From: Mycolicibacterium lutetiense
Lineage (GTDB): Bacteria; Actinomycetota; Actinomycetes; Mycobacteriales; Mycobacteriaceae
Reading direction: 5' to 3'
Assembly: GCF_017876775.1 (NCBI RefSeq)
Contig: NZ_JAGIOP010000002.1
Coordinates: 620,001 to 684,000 of the forward strand
Length of the DNA: 64,000 bases
Under the pieces are notes generated by a model. That model ran no database searches. It had not been told where the DNA came from and was given only the letters and a program-made list of their open reading frames with translations. A program made the position numbers and the translations under genes. Of the stretch, positions 1 to 11,496 are shown one piece after another; within the stretch, counting starts at the first letter, position 1, and every line of letters begins with the position of its first letter.

Positions 1-644
<644 letters not shown>

Positions 645-667
645 GTCGACCTCCTCCACTAAATCAG

Positions 668-690
668 GTTTTCGACTTACAATCGAAAAC
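668..690. promoter_or_regulatory. Palindromic NrtR operator with nrtR -10 box
   Basis: A perfect inverted repeat, GTTTTCGA (668-675) and TCGAAAAC (683-690), is separated by 7 nt in the gap between nadA and nrtR. The nrtR -10 box TACAAT (678-683) lies inside it, and the palindrome ends one base before the nrtR ATG. Binding here would block nrtR transcription and could also affect nadA. The symmetry is directly visible. NrtR as the binder is inferred from position and from the known NrtR control of nadABC in M. smegmatis. Confidence 0.8.
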
Positions 691-1383
691 ATGTCACATA
701 GTAACACCGCGCACGAAGTGCTTGCCGCTGTGTTCCAGGTTCGCGGCCTCGGCACTCGGCAACCCGAACTCAATGTCCTGCTATGGCAACGCGCACTGGA
801 GCCTGAGCGGGGCAAATGGTCCCTGCCGGGTGGCCGACTGGGTGACGACGAGGACCTGATCAGCTCGGTTCGGCGACAGCTGGCCGAGAAGGTTGACCTG
901 CGTGAACTTGCCCACCTCGAACAACTGGCCGTGTTCTCCGACCCCTATCGGGTCCCGGACGTGCGGACCATCGCATCCACATTCCTGGGCCTGATGCCCT
1001 CCCCCTCGACCCCTGCCCTACCTCCGGACACCCGGTGGCATCCGGTCAGCGACTTGCCCCCGATGGCCTTCGACCACGCGACGATGGTCGAACACGCGCG
1101 CAACCGGCTGGTGGCCAAGATGTCGTACACCAACATCGGATTCGGCTTGGCACCAAAAGAATTCGCGCTGTCCACACTGCGGGACATCTACAACGCCGCC
1201 CTCGACTATCAGGTCGATGCCACCAACCTGCAGCGGGTCCTGGAACGTCGAAAAGTCATCACCCGCACCGGCACGACGGCCCGATCCGGCCGCAGCGGCG
1301 GACGGCCCGCGGCGCTCTACCGATTCACCGATTCCCGTTACCGCGTGACCGATGAATTCGCCGCATTGCGCCCACCCGTGTGA
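691..1383 (+). CDS. nrtR: NrtR-type Nudix-related transcriptional regulator of NAD synthesis
   Basis: The 230-residue protein has an N-terminal Nudix fold (about residues 10-140) and a C-terminal winged helix (about 150-225), the NrtR architecture. These regulators repress NAD biosynthesis genes and sense NAD-related metabolites. The Nudix box starts normally ([10 protein letters not shown]), but where catalytic enzymes have REUXEE this one reads RRQLAEK. The catalytic glutamates are therefore missing and a purely regulatory role is likely. The ATG at 691 is chosen because TACAAT ends 7 nt upstream, giving a leaderless transcript; upstream in-frame extension would run through the operator. 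It is divergent from nadA, its expected target. Confidence 0.88.
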   Translation: MSHSNTAHEVLAAVFQVRGLGTRQPELNVLLWQRALEPERGKWSLPGGRLGDDEDLISSVRRQLAEKVDLRELAHLEQLAVFSDPYRVPDVRTIASTFLGLMPSPSTPALPPDTRWHPVSDLPPMAFDHATMVEHARNRLVAKMSYTNIGFGLAPKEFALSTLRDIYNAALDYQVDATNLQRVLERRKVITRTGTTARSGRSGGRPAALYRFTDSRYRVTDEFAALRPPV

Positions 1384-1425
1384 GTCGACTGGATTCTTAG
1401 ACCCTCCTTAAGTAAGAATGCCCGA

Positions 1426-2757
1426 ATGGACTTGGGTAGCGCGGCAAGAGCCTCCAAAGCCGAATGGATCGGTCGAGCACCTCATGAGGAGCTCGACCGG
1501 GCGTCGCGACCCGCGCTTCCGCACGACGACCCGTTCTACGCCCCACCTGCGGGGTTCGAGCATTCCGAGCCCGGAACCGTCCTGCGCAGCCGTGACGTCG
1601 AGCTGGCCTTCCTCGGCCTGATCCCGCAGCGCCTGCACGCCACGCAGCTCCTGTACCGCTCCACCGACCGCAACGGCAACCCCGAGGCTGCCGCCACCAC
1701 CGTCATCGTCCCGGCCGACGGCGCAGCCGACTGCCCGGTGGTGTCCTACCAGTGCGCCATCGACGCGATCTCGGCCCGATGCTTCCCGTCCTACGCGCTG
1801 CGCCACCACGCTAAGGCCACCGGCTCCCTGGCCCAGCTGGAGCTCCTTCTGATCTCTGCCGCGCTGGCCGAGGGCTGGGCGGTCTCAGTTCCCGACCACG
1901 AGGGCGTCAACGGCATGTGGGGCGCGCCCTACGAGCCCGGCTACCGGGTGCTCGACGGCTTGCGTGCGGCGATCAACGCCGAGCACCTCTCGTTGTCACC
2001 GACCGCACGCATCGGCCTGTGGGGCTACTCCGGCGGCGGCCTGGCCAGCGCCTGGGCAGCCGAGATGGCCGGCAGCTACGCCCCTGAACTCAATATCGTC
2101 GGTGCGGTCCTCGGCTCCCCCGTCGGCAACCTCGGAAACACCTTCCGCCGGCTCAACGGCACCGTGTTCTCCGGGCTGCCGGCTCTCGTGGTTGCCGCCC
2201 TCGCCGACATCTACCCCAACCTCAACCGGCTCATCGCCGAGCACGCCACCACCGAGGGACGCAAGGTCCTGGACCGGCTGCACCAGATGACCACTGTGGA
2301 GGCCATCGTGCGGATGTTCCGCACCGACATGGCCGACCTGGTTGACCTACCGCTCGACCAGATCCTGGACGGCCCTGAAGTCAGTGAGGTGTTCAAAGAC
2401 ACCAAACTCGGTGTGGCCGTGCCGGTTCCGCCGGTTCTGATCGTGCAGGCCGTGCACGACGAGATCATCTCGGTCGACGACATCGACGAACTCGCCGATA
2501 CGTACCTGGCCGGCGGCGCCGACGTGACCTACCACCGCGACATGTTCAGCGAGCACCTGCTGCTGCATCCGTTCTCGGCGCCGATGGCGTTGCGCTGGTT
2601 GACGGACCGGTTCGCCGACCGCCCGCTGACCGCCAACCTGGTGCGATCCAAGTGGCCGACGCTGCTGAACCCGATCACCTACATGGGCATGGCGCGACTG
2701 GCCGGCATCGCCACCAAAGTCGCCATGGGCCGCACGGTCCGGCGACGCCCACTCTGA
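1426..2757 (+). CDS. Secretory lipase-family (LIP) serine hydrolase
   Basis: This 443-residue protein belongs to the fungal/actinobacterial secretory lipase family, alpha/beta hydrolases acting on acylglycerols or other esters. The nucleophile elbow GYSGGG lies near residue 204. An aspartate and a histidine in the last third ([10 protein letters not shown] and SEHLLLHP) fit the rest of the triad. No signal peptide is evident at the chosen start, so location is uncertain. It matches the conserved neighbour of nadA and bioB in mycobacteria (Rv1592c-like). The ATG at 1426 follows an AAGAAT -10-like box by 6 nt. A 7-bp inverted repeat (1393-1399 and 1413-1419) lies in the short gap after nrtR. 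Confidence 0.85.
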   Translation: MDLGSAARASKAEWIGRAPHEELDRASRPALPHDDPFYAPPAGFEHSEPGTVLRSRDVELAFLGLIPQRLHATQLLYRSTDRNGNPEAAATTVIVPADGAADCPVVSYQCAIDAISARCFPSYALRHHAKATGSLAQLELLLISAALAEGWAVSVPDHEGVNGMWGAPYEPGYRVLDGLRAAINAEHLSLSPTARIGLWGYSGGGLASAWAAEMAGSYAPELNIVGAVLGSPVGNLGNTFRRLNGTVFSGLPALVVAALADIYPNLNRLIAEHATTEGRKVLDRLHQMTTVEAIVRMFRTDMADLVDLPLDQILDGPEVSEVFKDTKLGVAVPVPPVLIVQAVHDEIISVDDIDELADTYLAGGADVTYHRDMFSEHLLLHPFSAPMALRWLTDRFADRPLTANLVRSKWPTLLNPITYMGMARLAGIATKVAMGRTVRRRPL

Positions 2758-2784
2758 CCGCCGAAATCTAGTCCGGGAATTGAA

Positions 2785-3558
2785 TCAAACGCTCGGAGGA
2801 CTGACCGCCGGCGGGATCACCGGATACGTCGGTGTCTCCACAGGCGGCCACGCACCCAGATCATCACGCACCGTGGACACCGCGATCAACGCGTAGACCA
2901 GCGCGGCCATGGCCGCTGGGAACATGATCGTGCCGGCGACCTGCAGCGGCGAATGTCCGAAAAATACCGATGCGGCTTCCACCACGTAGTGGACCCGGTG
3001 TTCCGGAGTGACCGGAGCCCCGGCAACGTCGACGGAACCGAACCTCAAGTGGGCCAACGCGGCACCGACGCCGGCAGCCACCACTGCGGCCACCGCGCAA
3101 CCGATAGACAACGCGGCGACCAGAACCGGCCCGCGATGCGCAGTCCACTGCCACAGTGCCACCGCGGCCACAACCGCCAGAACGACAAGCATGCCGACCA
3201 ACATGAATGCCGACGTGAAGAAGTGGTCGGATTCCCCGCCCAGATAGGCGTGCACCCGGTCACCGCTGCGGGTCAGCGCCACCACGCCGTGAATCTGCGG
3301 AGCCAGCCAAGCCCACAACGCGCCGATCACCGCACCCGCCGCCGCAAGGGCGGCGATCACGATCAGCACCGCCCGCTGCCGTGAAATTCGCGGAGCGCCA
3401 GGGATATTGGCAGGAGCCTTCGCAACAAGGACACTCTGCTCTTCGCCCGAGAGGCTCATCGGTGCCTTCTGCTCTTCGCCCGAGAGGCTCATCGGTGCCT
3501 TCTGCTCTTCGCCCGAGAGGCTCATCGGTGCCTTCTGCTCTTCGCCCGAGAGGCTCAT
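2785..3558 (-). CDS. DUF2567-type membrane protein with repeated N-terminus
   Basis: The 257-residue integral membrane protein corresponds to Rv1591, whose function is unknown. About four hydrophobic segments are visible: [59 protein letters not shown] and [16 protein letters not shown]. The first 41 residues consist of [11 protein letters not shown] three times plus MSLSGEEQ, from perfect 33-bp DNA repeats. I start it at ATG 3558 because that codon overlaps the bsaP stop as ATGA, a typical coupled start. Each downstream repeat also carries AGAAGG five bases before its own ATG (3525, 3492, 3459), so several starts are possible. It is co-directional with bioB-bsaP and probably the last gene of that operon. 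Confidence 0.8.
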   Translation of the reverse strand: MSLSGEEQKAPMSLSGEEQKAPMSLSGEEQKAPMSLSGEEQSVLVAKAPANIPGAPRISRQRAVLIVIAALAAAGAVIGALWAWLAPQIHGVVALTRSGDRVHAYLGGESDHFFTSAFMLVGMLVVLAVVAAVALWQWTAHRGPVLVAALSIGCAVAAVVAAGVGAALAHLRFGSVDVAGAPVTPEHRVHYVVEAASVFFGHSPLQVAGTIMFPAAMAALVYALIAVSTVRDDLGAWPPVETPTYPVIPPAVSPPSV

Positions 3559-3560
3559 CG
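3435..3560 (-). repeat. 33-bp perfect tandem repeat, 3.8 copies, each with its own RBS and ATG
   Basis: Three identical 33-bp units (3435-3467, 3468-3500, 3501-3533) and a 27-bp partial unit (3534-3560) span the start of the DUF2567 gene. Read on the minus strand each copy encodes MSLSGEEQ(KAP), in frame because 33 is a multiple of three. Each junction supplies AGAAGG five bases ahead of an ATG. Perfect identity suggests recent expansion, as in VNTR loci. Confidence 0.95.
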
Positions 3561-3800
3561 CCGCGTATCCAGGTCCAGAGAATCCACCTGCCCATGCCGC
3601 GAACACTTGGCCCACCACCCGGTGGGCCGCACCTGGACGATCATCCGGCGCCCGCACTCGGCGCAGAACCGAGGCGGTTCCAGGCCGAGCTGAGCGGCGG
3701 TGGGAACGACACTTCCGTCCGCCGCGTCCACCTGGACCCCGGTATAGACGTTGTATAGGCCGGCGCCGACGGGCGCGGGCAAATCGTGAACCATCACCAC
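3555..3800 (-). CDS. bsaP: Biotin synthase auxiliary protein BsaP (Rv1590-like)
   Basis: This small protein of about 80 residues directly follows bioB. It contains two CxxC-like elements (FCAECG and a later Cys in AKCSRHG), suggesting a metal- or Fe-S-binding knuckle. The equivalent mycobacterial gene has been reported as an accessory factor that biotin synthase needs to turn dethiobiotin into biotin; I rely on memory for that. GTG 3800 lies 5 nt after the bioB stop, with ATG 3794 as an in-frame alternative; no strong Shine-Dalgarno is seen, so coupling to bioB is likely. Its stop overlaps the next gene's ATG. Confidence 0.8.
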   Translation of the reverse strand: MVMVHDLPAPVGAGLYNVYTGVQVDAADGSVVPTAAQLGLEPPRFCAECGRRMIVQVRPTGWWAKCSRHGQVDSLDLDTRR

Positions 3801-3805
3801 CAGTT

Positions 3806-5502
<1,697 letters not shown>

Positions 5503-5510
5503 CTGGCCTG

Positions 5511-6020
5511 TCAGCCGATCGGGTACTCGACGCGTTTGTCGCCGTCCCAATGCCGTAGCCCGGTCACCTGACCGACGATCTCTGCGGGACGGCCGGCGAT
5601 CTGCACGGCAGTGGCCAAACTGGCCTGCGCGATCCGCCGGGCCAGCGTCACATGCGGGGTCCAGTTCCCCGGTTCGGCATGCGGCATCGGGGCCGGGTCC
5701 ATGAACGGCGCGCACCGTCGATACACCTCGGCCTGGATTTCGAGCAGCTCGTCCGTCGGGACCACGAGCCGGGCCAGCACTCCGGCCGAGCGCCCGAAGA
5801 TCAGTGTCGCGCCCAGCCGGCACGGGAGTGGGAACCGGTCGACGAGGCCCTGCAGCACCGCATCGGCGTCGCGGTCGATGTGTTGGGCGACGGTCAGTGT
5901 CGAGTGTGGTCGGCCGGCAGGCGCCTGGCTGGGAATATCGGCCTCGCGCAAGGCATCCCAGATTCGCCGGACCGCTGCTTCGGTGTCCGGGTCGAAGACC
6001 AGCTCGACGGAATGGACCAT
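5511..6020 (-). CDS. 2'-5' RNA ligase / 2H phosphoesterase-like protein
   Basis: The 169-residue protein has the two H-x-(T/S)-x signatures of the 2H phosphoesterase superfamily: HSTLTV near residue 39 and HVTLAR near residue 123. Bacterial members act on RNA termini or cyclic phosphodiesters; the substrate here is unknown. Its ATG lies one base after the bioD stop, so it is the last gene of the bioF-bioD unit. It corresponds to Rv1571. A link to biotin metabolism is suggested only by conserved neighbourhood. Confidence 0.82.
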   Translation of the reverse strand: MVHSVELVFDPDTEAAVRRIWDALREADIPSQAPAGRPHSTLTVAQHIDRDADAVLQGLVDRFPLPCRLGATLIFGRSAGVLARLVVPTDELLEIQAEVYRRCAPFMDPAPMPHAEPGNWTPHVTLARRIAQASLATAVQIAGRPAEIVGQVTGLRHWDGDKRVEYPIG

Positions 6021-6021
6021 G

Positions 6022-6699
6022 TCAGGACAGCCCGGTCACCCAGTTCGGGTCGAAGGCATCGGCGCATATCTTCTCGAACTCGTCGGCGCTTGCTCTGCCG
6101 GCACCAGACGTGAGCACGGCACGTACCGGTGCCAACTGTGCCAGCGCGTCACGGTTGCCCCACTCGGCGACGCCGGGGTTCTCCGGCCAGGCTCCGATCA
6201 CCAGGCCGGCGCATGGAATCCCTTGCCCGGCCAGTGATTCCAAGGTCAATGCGGTGTGGTTGAGCGTCCCCAAGCCGGGTGACACCACCACGAGAACGGC
6301 CGCGGATAGATCGGCTGCCAGATCACGCACGGTGACTCCATCGGCGCCCAGTTCGACGAGGAGACCACCGGCACCTTCGACCAGGGTCAGGCCGCCGGGG
6401 ATCTCGGCACCGCGCACCGCATCCACCAACTCCGCACGGGTCGGCAACGCAGATCCAGCCCGGTGCGCGGCCGCCACCGGGGCGAGCGGTTCCGGGTAGC
6501 GCCAGCCCCCGTGCAAGTTGTCGACCCCCGACAGCCGGTTCACCTCGGCGAGGTCGTTGTCGCCGTCGACGGTCCCGGTCTGGACGGGCTTGCACACCGC
6601 GACCGCGAGCCCGGCAAGCCGCGCCGCACAGGCCAGCGCGGCGGTCGTCACTGTCTTGCCGACACCGGTGTCGGTCCCGGTGACGACCAGCGTGCTCAC
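6022..6699 (-). CDS. bioD: Dethiobiotin synthetase BioD
   Basis: BioD closes the ureido ring of diaminopelargonate with CO2 and ATP to give dethiobiotin. The 225-residue protein begins with the P-loop GTDTGVGKT at residues 8-16, has the CKPVQTG element near residue 40 and [12 protein letters not shown] near 110. The GTG at 6699 overlaps the bioF stop (GTGA), so translation is coupled. A longer in-frame ORF upstream reads through bioF in another frame and is rejected. Confidence 0.96.
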   Translation of the reverse strand: MSTLVVTGTDTGVGKTVTTAALACAARLAGLAVAVCKPVQTGTVDGDNDLAEVNRLSGVDNLHGGWRYPEPLAPVAAAHRAGSALPTRAELVDAVRGAEIPGGLTLVEGAGGLLVELGADGVTVRDLAADLSAAVLVVVSPGLGTLNHTALTLESLAGQGIPCAGLVIGAWPENPGVAEWGNRDALAQLAPVRAVLTSGAGRASADEFEKICADAFDPNWVTGLS

Positions 6700-7844
6700 A
6701 AGCGAGCCTCGGCCAGAATCTCGGTCAACACCTGGCGGGCCAGGTCCATCTCGTTGGCGGTCAGCGAAGCCCGGGCAGTCAAGCGCAGTCGCGACGTGCC
6801 CTCGGGGACCGTCGGTGGGCGGAAGCAGCCCACCCGCACACCGCGGTCCAGGCAAGCTGCCGCGGCAGCCACCGCGACTTCGGGGTCACCGAGGATCACC
6901 GAGACGACGGCGGAATCGGGTACCGCGGTATCCCCGCAGATCCGGGCCAGCTCGGCAGCACGATCCAACACGGCTTGCGCCCGCTGCGGCTCGGCGATCA
7001 GCACCCGCAGTGCCGCCAACGCTGCGCCGACGGCCGCCGGCGCCAGGCCGGTGTCGAAGATGAAGGGCCGGGCGGCGTCGATCAGATGGGCGCGGATCGG
7101 TTCAGGTCCGAGCACCACGCCGCCCTGGCTGCCCAGCGCCTTCGACAGCGTCGTCGTCATCACCACGTCTGGCGCCCCGGCCAGGCCGGACTCGTACAAC
7201 AGGCCCTGCCCGCCCGGACCGCGAACCCCCAGTCCATGTGCCTCATCGACGAGCAACAACGCACCGCGTCGGCGGCAGACCGCGTGCAACTCGCGCAGCG
7301 GTGCCAGGGCCCCGTCCGTGCTGAACACCGATTCGGTCAGGACCACCGCGCGTTCCTCGGCGCGTGACGACAGCGCGGCATCGACGGCTTCGACGTCGAG
7401 GTGCGGCGTGACGGCCACTCGGGCACGAGACAGCCGACATGCATCAACCAGAGAAGCGTGGGTCAGCGCGTCGGACACCAGCAGCGAGCCCGGACCGGAC
7501 AACGCGACGACGGCGCCCAGATTGGCGGTGTATCCCGAGGAGAAGACCAGTGCCGACTCGGCGCCGACGAACGTCGCCAGAGCGGCCTCGAATTCTTCGT
7601 GCAACTCGGTGTTTCCGGTGACCAGCCGCGAACCACCGGCACCGGCTCCCCAGGTGCGTAGCGCCTCGATGCCGCCATCCAACACGTCGGGGTGTTGAGA
7701 CAACCCGAGATAGTCGTTGGAGGCCAGATCCAGTTCGGTTGCCACCGCGGGGCGGGTACGCAACTCACGGCGAAGGCCGGCCTGCCTGCGCTGCGTTTCG
7801 ATATCAGCCAGCCAGGCCAGCGGTGAGAGATCCGTGCGCGTCAC
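6696..7844 (-). CDS. bioF: 8-amino-7-oxononanoate synthase BioF
   Basis: BioF is a PLP-dependent enzyme that joins pimeloyl thioester and alanine to form KAPA. The 382-residue protein has the [11 protein letters not shown] entry motif, the aspartate-histidine pair in [11 protein letters not shown] and the PLP lysine in [13 protein letters not shown]. The GTG at 7844 is preceded by AAGGAG. It has its own BioQ-controlled promoter about 80 nt upstream, between bioA and bioF, so bioF-bioD can be expressed separately from bioA. The leader also holds 25-bp repeats. Confidence 0.97.
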   Translation of the reverse strand: MTRTDLSPLAWLADIETQRRQAGLRRELRTRPAVATELDLASNDYLGLSQHPDVLDGGIEALRTWGAGAGGSRLVTGNTELHEEFEAALATFVGAESALVFSSGYTANLGAVVALSGPGSLLVSDALTHASLVDACRLSRARVAVTPHLDVEAVDAALSSRAEERAVVLTESVFSTDGALAPLRELHAVCRRRGALLLVDEAHGLGVRGPGGQGLLYESGLAGAPDVVMTTTLSKALGSQGGVVLGPEPIRAHLIDAARPFIFDTGLAPAAVGAALAALRVLIAEPQRAQAVLDRAAELARICGDTAVPDSAVVSVILGDPEVAVAAAAACLDRGVRVGCFRPPTVPEGTSRLRLTARASLTANEMDLARQVLTEILAEARL

Positions 7845-7868
7845 TGGTTCTCCTTGGACTGGTCGATA

Positions 7869-7925
7869 GTTGAACGCTTCGGCGGTGCCGACGGTTGAAC
7901 ACGTCGGCGGTGCCGACAGTTGAAC
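7869..7925 (-). repeat. 25-bp direct repeats in the bioF leader
   Basis: On the plus strand GTTGAAC recurs at 7869, 7894 and 7919, exactly 25 nt apart. The first two full units agree at 22 of 25 positions; the third runs into the BioQ palindrome. Each unit thus carries one operator-like half site in the untranslated leader of bioF. Confidence 0.85.
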
Positions 7926-7938
7926 ACCGTTCAGGTTA
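7921..7938 (-). promoter_or_regulatory. BioQ operator and -10 box for bioF-bioD
   Basis: The palindrome TGAACACCGTTCA (7921-7933) is identical to that upstream of bioB. On the minus strand TAACCT (7938-7933) precedes it in the same register as at bioB, so the start of transcription would fall inside the operator. The bioA stop codon TGA (7933-7931) is part of the palindrome, packing operator and gene end together. Confidence 0.85.
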
Positions 7939-9229
7939 GTGCACGCGCCACGCCGACCATGCCTGCGGTGATCTGTTCCACCTCCGCCGGTGTGCAGATG
8001 AAGGGCGGCATGGCGTAGATCAGTTTGCCGAACGGGCGCAGCCAGACCCCGTGACGCAATGCCGCCAGAGTCGCGACCCGCATATCGACCGGCTCGCACA
8101 TTTCGATCACGCCGATGGCGCCCAGCACCCGGACGTCGGCAACGCCTGGCAATGCGCGCGCCGGCTCGAGCCCCTGCCGCAGGCCCGCCTCGATCTCGGC
8201 CACCCGGGCCGGCCAGTCACCGCTGACCAGTAGTTCCACCGCGGCCACACCCACCGCGCAAGCCAGCGCGTTGGCCATGAACGTCGGACCGTGCATGAGC
8301 GCACCGGGCTCCCCCGCGCTGATCGTCCGCGCGACCTCAGAGGTACACAGCGTGGCAGCCAAGGTGATGTAGCCGCCCGTCAGCGCCTTGCCGACGCACA
8401 TGATGTCCGGGCTCACCCCGGCATGCTCGGCGGCGAACAGCTTTCCGGTGCGGCCGAACCCGGTGGCGATCTCGTCGAAGATCAGCAGAACATCGTGGCG
8501 GTCGCAGATGGCGCGCAGGTCCGACAGGTAGCGCGGGTCGTGAAAGCGCATCCCCCCGGCGCCCTGCACCACGGGTTCGACGATCACCGCGGCCAGTTCG
8601 TCGGAGTGTTCGGCCAACTGCCGTTCGAACGCCTCGATGTAGGACGGCTGGTAATCGGCGGGTACGGGCGGGGCGAAAATCTGGGGCACCAGGACATCCG
8701 CCCACAGGGAATGCATGCCGCCGTCCGGATCGCACACGCTCATCGGGGTGAAGGTGTCGCCGTGATACCCGCCGCGCCACGTCATCAGGCGGTGCTTGGC
8801 GCCGCGGCCCAGGCTGCGCCAGTACTGCAGCGCCATCTTGACCGCCACCTCGACCGAAACTGACCCGGAGTCGCTGAAGAACACCGTCTCCAGTCCCTCG
8901 GGGGTGAGTTCCACCAGCAGTTGGGCCAGCCGTGCCGCCGGACCATGCGTCAGACCGCCGAACATGACGTGGTTCATGGTGGCGAGCTGGTCGTTGATGG
9001 CACGGTCAAGTGCCGGATGCCCGTGCCCGTGCACGGCAGTCCACCAGGACGCCATCGCATCGAGAACCTCGATCGGTGCGCCGTCGGTAGGGTCGATCAC
9101 AGTCAGCCACGCGCCCTTGGCCCCGACCGCCACCACCGGCGGCAACGTGTCCGCGTCCATGGCGCTGTAGGGGTGCCAGATGTGGGCCGCATCGATGGCG
9201 CTGATCTGCGCCGGGGTCAGCTCAGCCAC
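7931..9229 (-). CDS. bioA: Adenosylmethionine-8-amino-7-oxononanoate aminotransferase BioA
   Basis: BioA converts KAPA to diaminopelargonate with SAM as amino donor and PLP as cofactor. The 432-residue protein shows HIWHPYS near residue 15, [12 protein letters not shown], the PLP aspartate in [16 protein letters not shown] and the Schiff-base lysine in [13 protein letters not shown]. The GTG at 9229 follows the -10 box TAGGCT (9243-9238) by 8 nt and is probably leaderless; a 55-codon upstream extension is not needed. It is co-directional with bioF but no BioQ-like palindrome is seen at its own start. Confidence 0.97.
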   Translation of the reverse strand: MAELTPAQISAIDAAHIWHPYSAMDADTLPPVVAVGAKGAWLTVIDPTDGAPIEVLDAMASWWTAVHGHGHPALDRAINDQLATMNHVMFGGLTHGPAARLAQLLVELTPEGLETVFFSDSGSVSVEVAVKMALQYWRSLGRGAKHRLMTWRGGYHGDTFTPMSVCDPDGGMHSLWADVLVPQIFAPPVPADYQPSYIEAFERQLAEHSDELAAVIVEPVVQGAGGMRFHDPRYLSDLRAICDRHDVLLIFDEIATGFGRTGKLFAAEHAGVSPDIMCVGKALTGGYITLAATLCTSEVARTISAGEPGALMHGPTFMANALACAVGVAAVELLVSGDWPARVAEIEAGLRQGLEPARALPGVADVRVLGAIGVIEMCEPVDMRVATLAALRHGVWLRPFGKLIYAMPPFICTPAEVEQITAGMVGVARALT

Positions 9230-9320
9230 AGTCGGGCAGCCTAGCCCTTTGCTCACAGGGTGTGACGCACGCATCCGAAATGTGAGCGGGAGGCCGATGT
9301 TAGGTAAATTGGCCTCGATC

Positions 9321-11492
9321 ATGAGAACCCTTGACGCCCCCCGGACGGAGCCCGGCACCGAATCCGGTCCCGACTCGCGCGCTGTCATGGGCACCCGTTC
9401 ATCGGGCTTCTACCGGCACGATCTAGACGGACTGCGCGGCATCGCCATCGCCCTGGTCGCGATGTTCCACATCTGGTTCGGCCGGGTTTCCGGTGGTGTC
9501 GACGTTTTCCTGGCGCTGTCAGGGTTCTTTTTCGGCGGCAAGATCCTGCGTATCGCGCTCAACCCGGAGGCCCCGCTGTGGCTGCTTCCCGAGGTGGTCC
9601 GACTGATCCGGCGATTGCTACCCGCCTTGGTCGTGGTGCTTGCCGCCGCCGCGGTACTGACCATCCTGATCCAGCCCGAAACCCGCTGGGAAGCGTTTGC
9701 TGACCAAAGCCTGGCGAGTCTGGGCTACTACCAGAACTGGGAACTGTCCAACACCGCCGCGGACTACCTTCGCGCCGGTGAGGCGGTCAGTCCGCTGCAG
9801 CACATCTGGTCGATGTCGGTCCAGGGGCAGTTCTATGTAGCGTTCCTGGCACTGGTCTTCGGGTTCGCCTTCGTCGGCCGCCGGATCTTCGGGCGGCACC
9901 TACGCACGGCGTTCATCGTTTTACTTGGCGCCCTGACCATCGCGTCCTTCGTGTACGCGATCATCGCCCACAACAGCGACCAGGCGACGGCCTATTACAA
10001 CAGCTTCGCCCGCGGCTGGGAGCTGCTGATCGGCGCCCTCGCGGGGGCCTTGGTCCCGGCGGTGCGGTGGCCGATGTGGCTGCGCACGATCCTGGCGACC
10101 GTCTCGCTGGCCGCGATCGTGACGTGTGGCTGGTTCATCGACGGCGTCAAGGAGTTTCCGGGGCCGTGGACGCTCGTTCCGGTCGGGGCCACCGTCATCT
10201 TCATCCTGACCGCGGCCAACCGGACCGACGATCCGAGCACCGCCGAGCGGCAGCTGCCCGCGCCCAATCGGATGCTGGCCACCAAACCGTTCGTGTCACT
10301 GGGCTCGATGGCCTACTCCCTGTATCTGTGGCACTGGCCGCTGTTGATCTTCTGGCTCTCGTACTCGGGCCATGCCCACGCCAACTTTCTCGAGGGCACG
10401 ATCGTGCTGTTGATCTCGGGAATTCTGGCCTGGCTCACCACGCGCTACATCGAGGAGCCGCTGCGCTCGCAGAAGGCGAAGGCCGCCAGCCCCGCGCCGG
10501 CCGTCCCGCTACGGGTGCGGCTGCGCAGGCCGACGATCGTCCTCGGCTCCACCGTCGCCCTGCTCGGTGTGGCGTTGACGGCCACCTCGTTCACCTGGCG
10601 TGAGCACGTCACCGTGCAGCGTGCCAACGGCAAGGAACTGTCGGGGCTGTCGGCCCGCGACTATCCGGGGGCGCGCGCCCTGATCAACCACGCCCGGGTG
10701 CCCAAGCTACCGATGCGCCCCACCGTGCTCGAGGCCAAAGACGACCTGCCCCAGTCCACGACCGACGGCTGTATCAGCGATTTCGCCAGCACCGACGTGA
10801 TCAACTGCACCTACGGCGACAAGAATGCGACGCGCACCGTCGCCGTGGCCGGGGGTTCGCACGCCGAACACTGGATGACCGCACTGGACCTGCTGGGCCG
10901 CCTGCACGACTTCAAGGTCGTCACCTATCTCAAGATGGGGTGTCCGTTGACCACGGAGGAGACTCCGCTGGTGATGGGCGACAACCGGCCGTATCCGAAG
11001 TGCCATGAATGGAACGAAAAAGTGATGGCCAAGCTCATCGCTGATCGTCCCGACTTCGTGTTCACCACCTCGACCCGCCCGTGGAACATCAAACCCGGTG
11101 ACGTGATGCCCAGCACCTATATCGGAATCTGGGAATCCCTCTCCGAGAACAACATTCCCGTCCTGGCCATGCGCGATACCCCGTGGCTGACCCGGAACGG
11201 CAAGCCGTTCTTCCCTTACGACTGCCTGGCCAAGGGTGGCGATTCCGTTTCCTGCGGCATCGACCGATCCAAGGTACTCTCCGACCGCAACCCCACGTTG
11301 GATTTCGTCGGAAGGTTTCCCCTGCTCAAGCCACTCGACATGAGCGACGCGGTGTGCCGGAAGGACTATTGTCGTGTGGTGGAGGGCAATGTGTTGCTGT
11401 ATCACGATTCCCACCACCTCTCGACCACCTACATGCGCACGATGACGGGTGAGCTGGGCCGTCAGATGGCGGCGGCCACCGGTTGGTGGTGA
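9321..11492 (+). CDS. OafA-type membrane acyltransferase with C-terminal SGNH domain
   Basis: The 723-residue protein joins an acyltransferase-3 membrane domain (about residues 30-400, roughly ten TM segments, opening with [13 protein letters not shown]) to an extracytoplasmic SGNH-like domain. The latter has GGSHAEHW as block I and DSHHLS near the C-terminus as the Asp-His block. Such proteins transfer acyl groups to envelope glycans or glycolipids; the substrate is unknown. It corresponds to Rv1565c. ATG 9321 lies about 10 nt after TAAATT (9305-9310); ATG 9297 is an alternative. It is four bases upstream of treX, suggesting cotranscription with trehalose genes. Confidence 0.88.
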   Translation: MRTLDAPRTEPGTESGPDSRAVMGTRSSGFYRHDLDGLRGIAIALVAMFHIWFGRVSGGVDVFLALSGFFFGGKILRIALNPEAPLWLLPEVVRLIRRLLPALVVVLAAAAVLTILIQPETRWEAFADQSLASLGYYQNWELSNTAADYLRAGEAVSPLQHIWSMSVQGQFYVAFLALVFGFAFVGRRIFGRHLRTAFIVLLGALTIASFVYAIIAHNSDQATAYYNSFARGWELLIGALAGALVPAVRWPMWLRTILATVSLAAIVTCGWFIDGVKEFPGPWTLVPVGATVIFILTAANRTDDPSTAERQLPAPNRMLATKPFVSLGSMAYSLYLWHWPLLIFWLSYSGHAHANFLEGTIVLLISGILAWLTTRYIEEPLRSQKAKAASPAPAVPLRVRLRRPTIVLGSTVALLGVALTATSFTWREHVTVQRANGKELSGLSARDYPGARALINHARVPKLPMRPTVLEAKDDLPQSTTDGCISDFASTDVINCTYGDKNATRTVAVAGGSHAEHWMTALDLLGRLHDFKVVTYLKMGCPLTTEETPLVMGDNRPYPKCHEWNEKVMAKLIADRPDFVFTTSTRPWNIKPGDVMPSTYIGIWESLSENNIPVLAMRDTPWLTRNGKPFFPYDCLAKGGDSVSCGIDRSKVLSDRNPTLDFVGRFPLLKPLDMSDAVCRKDYCRVVEGNVLLYHDSHHLSTTYMRTMTGELGRQMAAATGWW

Positions 11493-11496
11493 GACC

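Noticed and set aside
1393..1419. ATTCTTA/TAAGAAT dyad as a terminator of nrtR
   Set aside because: Only 7 A/T-rich pairs with a 13-nt loop; it overlaps the likely lipase promoter and is more plausibly incidental or regulatory.
3555..3657. DUF2567 protein starting upstream at 3657
   Set aside because: That extension overlaps bsaP; the ATG at 3558 overlaps the bsaP stop as ATGA and begins the repeat block.
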